A DNA stretch of 39,211 nucleotides from Beijerinckiaceae bacterium (GCA_025458025.1 JALOTF010000016.1:1-39211), one strand, 5' to 3'. Shown: positions 8,488 through 16,348, counted from the first letter of the stretch. Numbers and translations: made by a program. The notes: generated by a model not told the origin, from the sequence alone.

Positions 8488-10133
8488 TGTCCGTGACACC
8501 GGGGCTGGAACGCGACGACGTTATCGAGAACGCAGCGCGCGAATTGGCTCAGCACAGCCAGATCGTTCTGACCCTGCTAAATGGCCTTCTGGTTGTTACC
8601 GGCGTCCTCCTGCTTGCCTGGTCCAGCCTCGACTGGCAGCCATCGATTGCCAGCGTTCTCAGTCTCTTCGGACTCGATCTCCCGACACTTACAAACGAGT
8701 ACCGGCAGGGCCTTATCCTCTTGCCGTTCTGTCTCGCGCTGGGGCTTTCGATCACGGGCATCGTGCGCGCCAGACGTTTTCGGTTGCGCACGCGGGAAAT
8801 CGTCAAAGAAATCGAGGCCGCTGCCTCAGATCGGGCCATGCGCGATGCGCTGACCGGCTTGCGCAACCGGGCCGGCTTCAAGCTCCGGCTGGATTCCGCC
8901 GTCGAAGCGCTTGGCGAAGATGAGCGCCTGGGCATCCTCTATATCGACCTCGACAAGTTCAAGGACGTGAACGACACGTTCGGGCATGAAATGGGCGACA
9001 AGCTCCTGCTCGCCGTATCGAACCGGCTGGATGAAATCTCGCAGAAGAACGTCGATATCGCCCGGCTTGGTGGCGACGAATTTGCCATGCTTGTCTATCA
9101 CCGCCCGGATGCCGATGCCATTTGCGAGCTTGGCAAGGCCGTGAGTGCCGGCCTCGGCCAACCCTTCCTGATTGCTGGGACGGAACTATCGATCGGTGGT
9201 TCCGTCGGGATCGTGATCTGCCCGGATGATGGTACGGACCCCACGCTTCTCGTCCGGCGGGCCGATATCGCGATGTACCGGGTCAAGGCGGGTGGACGCG
9301 GGCAAGCCCTGCGTTTCGATGTCTCGATGGAAGACGAGTTGCGTCGCCGCAAGTTCCTCGAAGGCGAACTCCGGCACGCGATCGCGCGCAACCAGCTGGA
9401 AGTTTACTACCAGCCTTTCCTGTCGTCGGATGGCGAAACGGTCGTCGGTGTCGAAGGTCTGCTGCGCTGGCATCACCCGGAAGAGGGCATGATCTCGCCG
9501 GGTGTTTTCATTCCACTGGCGGAAGAATCCGGTTTGATTGTCGAGATCGGCGATTGGGCTATGCGGCGCGCGCTTTCCGAGGCGCGCGAATGGTCGGATA
9601 TTCACGTCGCGGTCAACGTATCCCCCGTGCAGTTTCGTCGTCCGGATTTGCTCCCGCACTTTCTGGGCATCATCGCGGAAGTCGGGATCGAGCCGAGGCG
9701 GGTCGAGATCGAAATCACCGAAGGCGTTCTGATGGAGGACGCGGAGGCCGCGATTGCGATCATCAAGGGCTTCCGGGATGCTGGCGTTCATGTCGCGCTC
9801 GACGATTTCGGGACCGGCTATGCCTCGCTGAGCTATCTGCGCCGTTTCCCGTTCGACAAGCTCAAGGTTGACCAGGCTTTCGTGCGCAATCTCGGCCCCT
9901 CGAACGGATCAGCGGCGATCATCCACTCGGTTGTCTCGCTCGGGCGCTCCCTTGGTATGACGGTGCATGCCGAGGGTGTCGAAACCCTTGAGCATCACAT
10001 CTTCCTGCGCGCAGCAGGCTGCCACCACTTCCAGGGCTTCTACTTCGCAAAGCCCATGCCCTATGCGGCTTGCGCGGAATTCATTGCGAAGAAGCGCGGA
10101 TTCTCATCCTCTTCTCTGGCCTATCGGCGCTGA
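8487..10133 (+). CDS. Membrane-anchored GGDEF-EAL protein (c-di-GMP synthesis and/or breakdown)
   Basis: The 548-residue protein has two membrane helices (about 27-48 and 74-95) around a short periplasmic loop, then GGDEF and EAL domains. The GGDEF domain has DALTGLRNRAGF (about 120), DLDKFKDVNDTFGH and an intact GGDEF at 195-199. The RxxD inhibitory site expected just upstream is absent (SQKNVDIARL). In the EAL domain the name motif is EGL (323-325), keeping the catalytic Glu. N377 (NVSP), E409 and E412 (EITE), DDFGTG (439-444), K460, AEGVE (495-499) and QGFYF are all present, so phosphodiesterase activity is plausible. It closes the adhesin secretion series, and its start lies in a 12-bp inverted repeat. 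Local control of adhesin export by c-di-GMP is the likely role, by inference from position. Confidence 0.93.
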   Translation: MSVTPGLERDDVIENAARELAQHSQIVLTLLNGLLVVTGVLLLAWSSLDWQPSIASVLSLFGLDLPTLTNEYRQGLILLPFCLALGLSITGIVRARRFRLRTREIVKEIEAAASDRAMRDALTGLRNRAGFKLRLDSAVEALGEDERLGILYIDLDKFKDVNDTFGHEMGDKLLLAVSNRLDEISQKNVDIARLGGDEFAMLVYHRPDADAICELGKAVSAGLGQPFLIAGTELSIGGSVGIVICPDDGTDPTLLVRRADIAMYRVKAGGRGQALRFDVSMEDELRRRKFLEGELRHAIARNQLEVYYQPFLSSDGETVVGVEGLLRWHHPEEGMISPGVFIPLAEESGLIVEIGDWAMRRALSEAREWSDIHVAVNVSPVQFRRPDLLPHFLGIIAEVGIEPRRVEIEITEGVLMEDAEAAIAIIKGFRDAGVHVALDDFGTGYASLSYLRRFPFDKLKVDQAFVRNLGPSNGSAAIIHSVVSLGRSLGMTVHAEGVETLEHHIFLRAAGCHHFQGFYFAKPMPYAACAEFIAKKRGFSSSSLAYRR

Positions 10134-10292
10134 CTGGAACGAGGTCTCGAACCTCAGCCCAAAAGCTGTAAATGCCCGCCGAGGCTTGTGCGGGGCCGGC
10201 GCCCAAAGCCGTCGACCACCACCAACACCCGGAAGCCTCGGCTACCCGTGAGCAGCCGCGCTACAAGCTAGCACCGGATCATGCCGGCTGCG

Positions 10293-10327
10293 CTGAGGAT
10301 GAGCACATGTATTGAAATGCTCCTCAG
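10293..10327 (-). terminator. Possible terminator hairpin at a convergent gene junction
   Basis: CTGAGGA (10293-10299) and TCCTCAG (10321-10327) are perfect inverted copies with an extra inner GCA/TGC pairing. The hairpin overlaps the stop codon of the FAH gene and lies about 160 bases after the GGDEF-EAL stop, so it could serve both directions. There is no T-run, so this is weak. The rest of 10134-10292 shows nothing I recognise. Confidence 0.3.
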
Positions 10328-11193
10328 AACGTTCCGGCCAGCGGGCCGGGAAAGGCGACAACCTTCTGGCATTGCTCACCAAGCCCCTCCACGGATAGGC
10401 GCATGGTATCTCCCGCCTTGAGGTAGCGCGGCGGCTTGAAGCCAAGGCCCACGCCAGGCGGGGTGCCGGTGGTTACCACATCGCCGGGGATCAGCACCAT
10501 GTAGCGGCTCAGTTCCATGATGAGCCGGCGGATGGAGAAAATCATCGTGTGGGTATGGGCATTCTGGATGCGTTCGCCGTTCACATCCATCCAGAGCGAC
10601 AGGTTCTGCGGATCGGGCACTTCATCCGGCGTCACCAGCCAGGGGCCCAGTGGCCCGAAGGTGGGGAAGCACTTGCCCTTCACCCACTGCCCCTCCCGCT
10701 CGAGCTGGTACTCACGCTCGGAGACGTCGTTGCAGATGCAATAGCCGGCGATGATGTCGAGCGCGTCCGCCTCACTCACCATGAAGCCGCGCTTGCCGAT
10801 GATGAAGGCGAGTTCCACCTCCCAGTCGCTCTTCACGGAGCCCGGCGGCAGAACCACATCATCATACGGCCCCGAGAGGCAGGACGGTGCCTTGTTGAAG
10901 AGAATGGGCTCCTTCGGGATAGCGGCATCCGTTTCCGTTGCATGCTCGGCATAGTTCAGGCCAATCGCGATGAAATTGCCGGTGCGCGCGATGCAGGGGC
11001 CGATGCGCGTGTCCGCCGGAACGACCGGCAGCGTTGCCACATCCACATCGCGGGCAATCGCCTCGAGACGGCCGGCGGCGATCGTCTCGGGCGTGATGTC
11101 ATCGAGGTGGGCCGAGAGATCACGGATGAGACCTTCGGCATCGAGCAAACCAGGCTTTTCCCGACCGGGCAGGCCAAAACGCAGGAACTTCAT
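10324..11193 (-). CDS. Fumarylacetoacetate hydrolase (FAH) family protein
   Basis: This is a soluble 289-residue enzyme of the FAH fold, which hydrolyses, decarboxylates or tautomerises beta-keto/acylpyruvate-type acids with Mg or Mn. The fold core GNFIAIGLNYAEHATE is followed by the acidic metal ligands E125 and E127 (DWEVELAFIIGK) and D157 (CNDVSERE). The end has the family signature IPGDVVTTGTPPGVG. I chose ATG 11193 because AAGG lies 9 bases before it; ATG 11202 touches that site. The gene is last in the tctCBA-IclR-dehydrogenase series, 44 bases after the AroE-like gene, suggesting it cleaves or processes a product of that pathway. Similar proteins include 2,4-diketo-3-deoxy-L-fuconate hydrolase and ureidoglycolate lyase-like enzymes. 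The substrate cannot be told from sequence. Confidence 0.9.
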   Translation of the reverse strand: MKFLRFGLPGREKPGLLDAEGLIRDLSAHLDDITPETIAAGRLEAIARDVDVATLPVVPADTRIGPCIARTGNFIAIGLNYAEHATETDAAIPKEPILFNKAPSCLSGPYDDVVLPPGSVKSDWEVELAFIIGKRGFMVSEADALDIIAGYCICNDVSEREYQLEREGQWVKGKCFPTFGPLGPWLVTPDEVPDPQNLSLWMDVNGERIQNAHTHTMIFSIRRLIMELSRYMVLIPGDVVTTGTPPGVGLGFKPPRYLKAGDTMRLSVEGLGEQCQKVVAFPGPLAGTF

Positions 11194-11237
11194 GGATGTC
11201 ATCCTTGTCTGTGGAAGATTGAAAGGGGGCAGGCCGT

Positions 11238-12062
11238 TCAGGCCTGTGGCCGGAAACCTAAGAAGTCGGTCATGCGGGCGATCTGGCCGCGCATCATCTC
11301 GCGGCCCCGCACGGTGGTGCAGCCAGAGGATTCCGCGAGCGCCAGCAAAGGCGTCGTCTCAGGCTTCACGATGGCATCGAACACCGTGAGGCGCGGCGAG
11401 AAGCGATCTGCAGCAATGGGCAGCCGGGAATCCTCCAGCATGCCTACGGGGGACGCGTTAAGCAGGATATCGAAGCCATCATGGGCGGGATCGCCACTCT
11501 CAACCGTGATGTTGCCATCGACTGCGCGCACCTTGTCGGCAAGGTCGCTCACACGGGCCTGATCCAGATCGAAGAGCCGCATATGCTCGGGCCCTTCATG
11601 GGCAATCGCGACCGCGATGGCCGAACCGGCGCCCCCGGCACCAATCAGCATCACGCGCTTTCCCGCAAACAGAATGCCCCGCCTGCGGAAGCCCTCGACG
11701 CAGCCGAGGCCATCGAAAATCTCGGCCTGCCAACCGCCATCCGGCCGGCGAGCCAATGCATTGATGGCACCGACAATGCGGGCATTGGGGCCGATCTCAT
11801 CGGCGAGAGCCATGGCGCGCTGCTTGAAGGGAATCGTGAAGATCAACCCATCGAGATTGGGCATCTTCATCAGCGCGGGGACCACGCAATCGAAATCCTC
11901 CGGCAACACGTGGAACGGCAGCAGGATGGCCTCCGCCTGCCGGCTCACGAACTCTGCCGTGAACATCTCAGGCGAGCGGACCTGCTCAATGGGATGGCCA
12001 ACAATCCCGTAAAGCCGCGTGCGGCCCGAGACATAACTCACCTGGTCAACATGCTCGGCCAT
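11238..12062 (-). CDS. Shikimate dehydrogenase (AroE)-like oxidoreductase with altered substrate pocket
   Basis: This 274-residue NAD(P)-dependent dehydrogenase-like protein starts at ATG 12062, 7 bases after AAGGAGG. The nucleotide-binding loop GAGGAGSA and the AroE catalytic pair are kept: K80 (FTIPFKQ) and D117 (EIFDGLG). N101 (GAINAL) and a late Gln (RGQIARM) also match. Residues that hold shikimate in E. coli AroE are changed: the first Ser of the HSKSP motif is V28 (EQVRSP), the Asn of NVTVPFK is I74, and the Thr before the catalytic Asp is F116. It is therefore unlikely to be the biosynthetic enzyme and more likely oxidises another hydroxy-acid, in keeping with its place among catabolic and uptake genes. 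The substrate is unknown. Confidence 0.85.
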   Translation of the reverse strand: MAEHVDQVSYVSGRTRLYGIVGHPIEQVRSPEMFTAEFVSRQAEAILLPFHVLPEDFDCVVPALMKMPNLDGLIFTIPFKQRAMALADEIGPNARIVGAINALARRPDGGWQAEIFDGLGCVEGFRRRGILFAGKRVMLIGAGGAGSAIAVAIAHEGPEHMRLFDLDQARVSDLADKVRAVDGNITVESGDPAHDGFDILLNASPVGMLEDSRLPIAADRFSPRLTVFDAIVKPETTPLLALAESSGCTTVRGREMMRGQIARMTDFLGFRPQA

Positions 12063-12111
12063 CACCGGCCCTCCTTGTTCAGGGCCGGGCGGGCAAACGA
12101 ATGCGCTGGGG

Positions 12112-12915
12112 TCAGGCGACCTTTGCGCTCATGTAGGACCGGACCGGCCAGATTTCCGACAGGCGTTCCGCCGTTTCCAGCAGCGGATCGCGGAAGCTCA
12201 CCAATGTCTCGCGCGAGAGCCGGAAGCTTGGCCCGCCAATCGATATGGCCCCCACGACCGGATGCTTTGGCTGCGAATGGTCGCGAACCAGCGTCGCAAC
12301 CGCAGAGATGCCAGCCTCTGCCTCCTCCTCGACGATGGCGAAGCCCCGCTCCCGCGTGAGGCGCAGCTGCTCGCGCAGTTCCGGAATGCTCTTCAACGCA
12401 CGCGGCCCAACAAGATGCCCCTGAAAGCCGCGCTCCTCCACGAGCTTCACCGCCATTTCCTCCGGCAAGCTCGAAAGATAGGCCTTGCCCATCGCAGTGG
12501 CATGAAGCGGCACGTTCCGTCCCGAAATCGGGTCGTAGCGAATCGAGTTCCGCGCGCCCTGCGCCTTGGCCACCCAGGTCAGGTGCTCGTTCTCCAGAAC
12601 GGCAAGGCGCACCAACTCGCCCACCTTCGCTGCGAGATCCTCGAGGATCGGCTGGCAGGTCTCGGTCAGATTGGTGGATTCCAGCAATCGCAAGCCCAAA
12701 GCGGCCAGCAGCATCGTTGGCGCGTAGCGCTCGGTGATCTGATCCTGCCGCAGATAGCGCTTCTGGACTAGCACGGTCAGCAACCGATGCGTCGCGCTGA
12801 CCGGCAATTCCAGCCTTTGTGCAATGGCGCTCAGCGGCAGGCCGGCCGGCTCGTCCACCAGCGTTTCGAGGATTGCGAGGCAGCGCTCGGCGGAAGGCGC
12901 GCTGAAATTGGTCAC
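12112..12915 (-). CDS. IclR-family transcriptional regulator
   Basis: The 267-residue DNA-binding regulator starts at GTG 12915, preceded by AGGAG at 7 bases; a TTG at 12930 is less likely. An N-terminal winged helix-turn-helix (about residues 8-70; GLPLSAIAQRLELPVSATHRL) is followed by the IclR effector domain (about 80-255), including LHATAMGKAYLSSLP and the ERGFAIVEEE segment before GISAVATLV. It sits inside the series between tctA and the AroE-like gene, which is typical for a local regulator answering to the transported or processed acid. Matching palindromes downstream of its own promoter and of the tctC promoter suggest it controls both. Whether it represses or activates is not shown, but operators just after the -10 favour repression. 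Confidence 0.95.
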   Translation of the reverse strand: MTNFSAPSAERCLAILETLVDEPAGLPLSAIAQRLELPVSATHRLLTVLVQKRYLRQDQITERYAPTMLLAALGLRLLESTNLTETCQPILEDLAAKVGELVRLAVLENEHLTWVAKAQGARNSIRYDPISGRNVPLHATAMGKAYLSSLPEEMAVKLVEERGFQGHLVGPRALKSIPELREQLRLTRERGFAIVEEEAEAGISAVATLVRDHSQPKHPVVGAISIGGPSFRLSRETLVSFRDPLLETAERLSEIWPVRSYMSAKVA

Positions 12916-12938
12916 CGGCGGACTCCTCAAGATTTGCA

Positions 12939-12990
12939 GGAATTATTCCAGAAAGGAATTCCACCTTAGGGTTGCGAGAGAGTCGGTCAA
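12939..12990 (-). promoter_or_regulatory. Promoter and IclR-type operator of the regulator gene
   Basis: On the minus strand, TTGACC (12985-12990) is followed after 16 bases by TAAGGT (12963-12968). Directly downstream lie overlapping palindromes: GGAATTCC (12955-12962), ATTCC-N5-GGAAT (12945-12959) and GGAAT-T-ATTCC (12939-12949). The half-site TTCCAGA (12946-12952) also occurs in the tctC operator. The arrangement of operator after -10 matches that of tctC. Confidence 0.45.
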
Positions 12991-13001
12991 GTCCTTGCAT
13001 C

Positions 13002-14513
13002 TCAGCCAGCCTTCGCAATTCGGGTCTTCAACAACGGGCTGAGACCTCGCCAGATCAAGGTGATCCAGACGATGATCGTCGCAGTCGCCAGTGCCGCAGC
13101 CAACGGGCGATCAAAAAACGGCAGCCACTGCCCGGACGCCTTCATCATCGAGGACATGAAATGATCCTCGATCATCCGGCCCAGCACGAGACCGAGGATT
13201 ACCGGCGCGATGGGGAATTTATTCTCCTCCATCACGAAGCCGAGCACACCGAAGGCGAGCATGACGCCCACATCGAAGAACGAGTTGTTGATCGCGTAAG
13301 CTCCGAGCATCGCAAAGAGAAAGACGATCGACATCAGGATGTTGCGCGGGGTTCGCAGGATGCGCCCCGAAGCTTTGATGGCAATCCAGGCCAGCGGCCA
13401 CATGATGAGGTTGGCGATGATGAAGGCCCAGAAAATCGCGTAGACTAGTGGGGCCTGCTGCGTGAAGATCTGCGGACCAGGTGTCAGCCCCTTCATATAG
13501 AGGATACCGATGGCGATTGCCGTCACGCTGTCGCCGGGGATGGCGAAGACAAGGGCCGGAATCCACGCACCGGAAATCGCCGCGTTGTTGGCAGCCCCCG
13601 CATCGACGAGGCCTTCGGCATGGCCGGTGCCGAATTTCTCCGGCTCCTTCGAAAGCTTGCGGCCCAATCCATAGGTCACCCAGGCGGCAATATCCGCGCC
13701 CGCGCCCGGCAACGCCCCGATGAAGGTGCCGATTGAGGAACCGCGCAACAGGTTCCAGCGATACTTCCAGAGAAGCGCGCCCTGCCCTTTGAAGATCGGC
13801 CCGTTGGCGCTGTAAGTCCTGCCCTGCGGGCCATCGCCGCGCAGGGCGTAGCGCAGGATCTCGCTAAAGGCGAAAAGGCCGATCATCGCAGGGATGAAGT
13901 TCACCCCGTCGAGAAGATCGCTCGATCCGAAGGTAAAGCGCGGATAGCCCACCGCCACATCAATGCCGATGCAGCCGATCAGAAGGCCAAGGATCATCGC
14001 GATCAGCGCCTTCAGTACCGAGGCACCCGCCACGAAAACCGAGGCGGTCAGGCCCAGCAGCCCCAGCCAGAGATACTCATAGGAGGAGAACTGCACCGCG
14101 ACCCGCGCGATGGCCGGTGCTGCAAACATCAGCACGGCCGTCCCGAACAAGCCGCCGATCACGCTGGTGGTGACGCAAGTGCCCAACGCAAAGGCGCCCT
14201 GCCCCTTCTTCGTCATCGCGAAGGATTCGTCGGTATAGGCCGCCGAAGCTGGCGTCCCCGGAATGCGCATGAGCACGCCGGGAATATCGCCTGCGAAAAT
14301 CGCCATGGCTGTGGCGGTGACGATCACCGCAAAGGCCGCGATGGGATCGAGCGCGAAGGTAATCGGCACGAGCAGCGCGATGGCCATCGTCGCCGTGAGA
14401 CCCGGCATCGCGCCAACGACGATGCCGAATACGGAGGCAAGCACCATCAGCATCAGGATCTTGGGCTGCAAGAGCTGCGAAAGCGCCGAGAGGGAGGCAG
14501 AGATTGGATCCAT
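13002..14513 (-). CDS. tctA: Tripartite tricarboxylate transporter, large membrane subunit TctA
   Basis: This 503-residue inner-membrane protein of about a dozen hydrophobic segments is the main transport subunit of a TctABC system, which imports carboxylic acids at the expense of an ion gradient. The family glycine/proline motif is clear near the N-terminus (GIVVGAMPGLTATMAIALL), and a second, related one lies in the middle (GALPGAGADIAAW), as expected for the two-half TctA fold. Length is normal. The ATG shares its A with the tctB stop codon (TGATG), so translation is probably coupled. The transported compound is not known; neighbours point to a hydroxy- or keto-acid used as carbon source. 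Confidence 0.96.
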   Translation of the reverse strand: MDPISASLSALSQLLQPKILMLMVLASVFGIVVGAMPGLTATMAIALLVPITFALDPIAAFAVIVTATAMAIFAGDIPGVLMRIPGTPASAAYTDESFAMTKKGQGAFALGTCVTTSVIGGLFGTAVLMFAAPAIARVAVQFSSYEYLWLGLLGLTASVFVAGASVLKALIAMILGLLIGCIGIDVAVGYPRFTFGSSDLLDGVNFIPAMIGLFAFSEILRYALRGDGPQGRTYSANGPIFKGQGALLWKYRWNLLRGSSIGTFIGALPGAGADIAAWVTYGLGRKLSKEPEKFGTGHAEGLVDAGAANNAAISGAWIPALVFAIPGDSVTAIAIGILYMKGLTPGPQIFTQQAPLVYAIFWAFIIANLIMWPLAWIAIKASGRILRTPRNILMSIVFLFAMLGAYAINNSFFDVGVMLAFGVLGFVMEENKFPIAPVILGLVLGRMIEDHFMSSMMKASGQWLPFFDRPLAAALATATIIVWITLIWRGLSPLLKTRIAKAG

Positions 14514-14986
14514 CAGAGCCAGCCTCCCAGTGGCGCGAGCACGCCCAGCGGCAAGGGAATGCGCATCACTTTCACGAAAAACAGATTAAGCAGCAGCACA
14601 GTCACGCCCGAGATGAGCAACGCGCGCCAGAGCTTCACGCCAAACGCGATCATCAGGCAGGCAACCGCGAGAAATCCCACGATCAGGAAGCCAAGCACCT
14701 TGCCGAGACCCGCGAAGAGCCCGCAGGCTGCCAACACCGTGAGCACGCGCAGCAGGCTTCGCGCATCGCGCGGCAGCGCCTCTTCAGTGGAGTCCGGCTC
14801 GGAACTTGTGCGAGAGTTCAGCGCAAGAAATGCACTCGCCCCCAGCAAGGCCAGGCTGAGCACCATGGGGAAAAGCCCCGGCCCAACCGAAAGGCCCGCC
14901 ATTGTGGGAAAGTTGCGGGAAACAAGGAAGATGGAGATCGCCAACGCGGCCAAAACCAGCGCGATCCACCGATCGGATGACAACAT
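14513..14986 (-). CDS. tctB: Tripartite tricarboxylate transporter, small membrane subunit TctB
   Basis: The 157-residue protein has four hydrophobic segments, starting with WIALVLAALAISIFLVS, then GPGLFPMVLSLALLGASAFL, and two near the end; this is the usual layout of the poorly conserved TctB subunit. I chose ATG 14986, which has AGGAG 7 bases upstream. A longer reading from ATG 15052 would add 22 polar residues unlike the family. It lies 111 bases after tctC and overlaps tctA by one base. TctB partners TctA in the membrane, and its exact mechanical role is unclear. Confidence 0.93.
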   Translation of the reverse strand: MLSSDRWIALVLAALAISIFLVSRNFPTMAGLSVGPGLFPMVLSLALLGASAFLALNSRTSSEPDSTEEALPRDARSLLRVLTVLAACGLFAGLGKVLGFLIVGFLAVACLMIAFGVKLWRALLISGVTVLLLNLFFVKVMRIPLPLGVLAPLGGWL

Positions 14987-15097
14987 GACTGGGCTCCTGC
15001 CGGAGGAATGATGAGTTGGGGAAGGCGCCCGAGAAAACGCCTTCCCCATCACGCGGAGAGCAAAAGGAGGAAATGGCCCCGCGTGATTGCAGCAGCC

Positions 15098-16075
15098 TCA
15101 GCCCTGCCGCAGACCGAGCGCCCCCATGACGACGCCCATGTACTTGTCGAGCCGCTCCTGCATGGCCTGAAGCTCCGCAGGGCCGCCGTAGTTGATGGTG
15201 AAGCCGCGCGAACTGGCGAAGCTCTGCCAATCCCTGGAGGAAAGCGCCTTCTTCACGAGCTCATCGAGGCGACGCACAATGGCCGGGTCAACGCCCTTCG
15301 GCCCCTGCAGTGTGATGAAGGAGGTCATCTCCCAGTTCACGCCCTGCTCCTTGACGGTCGCGACATCCTTGAAGCGCGGGTTGCGCTCCGGGCCCATTAC
15401 TGCGAGCGCGCGAGCCTCGCCGGCATCCAGCATCGCGACCGCTTCGCCCGGCGAAGCCGTGACGATATCCACCCCACCCGCGAGCAATTCCTGCATGGCG
15501 CGGGCTGCACCCTGCGAGGGGATCCAATTGACGTTTTTGACATCCTGCCCGGCTTCCATCAGCAGGCCGGCAACCGCGATATGCCAGATACCGCCCTGCG
15601 CAGTGCCGGACGCCTTGAACTTGCCGGGATTCGCCTTGATCGCAGCCAGCGCGGTCTGCAGGTCTTTCCACGGGTTGTTCTTGGCGACGATGAACCCGGC
15701 CTCCGTGCGATTCAGCACGGAAACCGGCGTGTAATCACGCCAGGTGAGCTTCGTGAGCCCCGTGTGGTGCATCATGGTGATTTCCGCCGTCACCGCACCG
15801 AAAGTGTAGCCATCCGGGGCAGCATTCGCGATCGCCGAGTGGCCGGTCACACCATTGCCGCCGGTCTGGTTGACCACATTCACCGCTACGCCAAGATCCT
15901 TCTCGAGCATGCTTGCGAGCAGGCGCATATGCGCATCGGTGCCGCCGCCAGCACCCCACGGCACAATGATGGTGATGGGCCGCGCGGGCCAAGCCTGCGC
16001 CTGAGCAGCAGGCGCACTCGCTGCCGCGAGGCCAAGGGCGGCAAGACCAACCAGAAAGGAACGACGAAAGACCAT
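15098..16075 (-). CDS. tctC: Tripartite tricarboxylate transporter, periplasmic binding protein (Bug/TctC family)
   Basis: The 325-residue protein has a signal peptide (residues 1 to about 26, ending APAAQAQA) and the Bug fold opening WPARPITIIVPWGAGGGTD, where the family clamps a ligand carboxylate. The segment VNQTGGNGVTGHSAIANAAP is also typical. It would capture the substrate in the periplasm and deliver it to TctAB. It is the first gene of the series, with a promoter and palindrome upstream, and high expression of the binding protein relative to tctBA is usual. Bug proteins bind diverse acids (citrate, aspartate, terephthalate and others), so the ligand cannot be named. Confidence 0.96.
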   Translation of the reverse strand: MVFRRSFLVGLAALGLAAASAPAAQAQAWPARPITIIVPWGAGGGTDAHMRLLASMLEKDLGVAVNVVNQTGGNGVTGHSAIANAAPDGYTFGAVTAEITMMHHTGLTKLTWRDYTPVSVLNRTEAGFIVAKNNPWKDLQTALAAIKANPGKFKASGTAQGGIWHIAVAGLLMEAGQDVKNVNWIPSQGAARAMQELLAGGVDIVTASPGEAVAMLDAGEARALAVMGPERNPRFKDVATVKEQGVNWEMTSFITLQGPKGVDPAIVRRLDELVKKALSSRDWQSFASSRGFTINYGGPAELQAMQERLDKYMGVVMGALGLRQG

Positions 16076-16097
16076 GAGCGCTTCTCCAGTTTTTTAT

Positions 16098-16116
16098 TCT
16101 GGAATGTTTTTCCAGA
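16098..16116 (-). promoter_or_regulatory. Palindromic IclR-type operator before tctC
   Basis: TCTGGAA (16098-16104), 5 bases, TTCCAGA (16110-16116) is a perfect inverted repeat. Its core TGGAA-N5-TTCCA has the form reported for the E. coli IclR operator (TGGAAAT-N-ATTTCCA). It lies just downstream of the predicted transcription start, about 22 bases before the tctC ATG. Confidence 0.6.
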
Positions 16117-16125
16117 TTAATTTTC

Positions 16126-16154
16126 TGGCTAATGTACTGATGATCTCGTGTCAA
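16126..16154 (-). promoter_or_regulatory. Predicted sigma-70 promoter of tctCBA
   Basis: Minus strand: TTGACA (16149-16154), 17-base spacer, TAGCCA (16126-16131). The -35 is perfect and the -10 is weak. The start would fall near 16119, directly before the palindrome. Bases 16155-16300 show no further element I recognise. Confidence 0.5.
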
Positions 16155-16303
16155 GCGTCAGCATGGATGCATGAATGAGCCAGGCCGCCCCGCTGACGGC
16201 CATGACGATCGACAGCTCATGATGGGAGTGGGCGAAGTGACGGCAGAGCTTTGCCACAAAGACGGGGCTGGCCTCGTGTGTCCCGGTAGAACCCGACGAC
16301 AAA

Positions 16304-16329
16304 ACGGCCCGGCTGCGATGCCGGGCCGT
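16304..16329 (-). terminator. Intrinsic terminator of the TerC-family gene
   Basis: On the minus strand ACGGCCCGG, an 8-base loop and CCGGGCCGT form a perfect 9-bp GC-rich stem, followed by TTTTG. It lies 20 bases after the TerC gene stop codon. Confidence 0.85.
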
Positions 16330-16348
16330 TCGTGCTCCTGGCCGGGGC

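Noticed and set aside
1-10133. LapD/LapG-type adhesin release system
   Set aside because: No periplasmic LapG-like protease and no LapD-like HAMP-GGDEF-EAL receptor; the GGDEF-EAL protein here has only a short periplasmic loop. The missing 5' end of the adhesin could still hold a cleavage site.
11238-12062. Biosynthetic aroE (shikimate dehydrogenase)
   Set aside because: Key shikimate-contact residues are replaced and the gene sits in an uptake/catabolic cluster.
12062-13018. Alternative minus-strand frame overlapping the IclR gene
   Set aside because: The IclR frame has a clear helix-turn-helix, effector domain and ribosome site; the other frame is its shadow.
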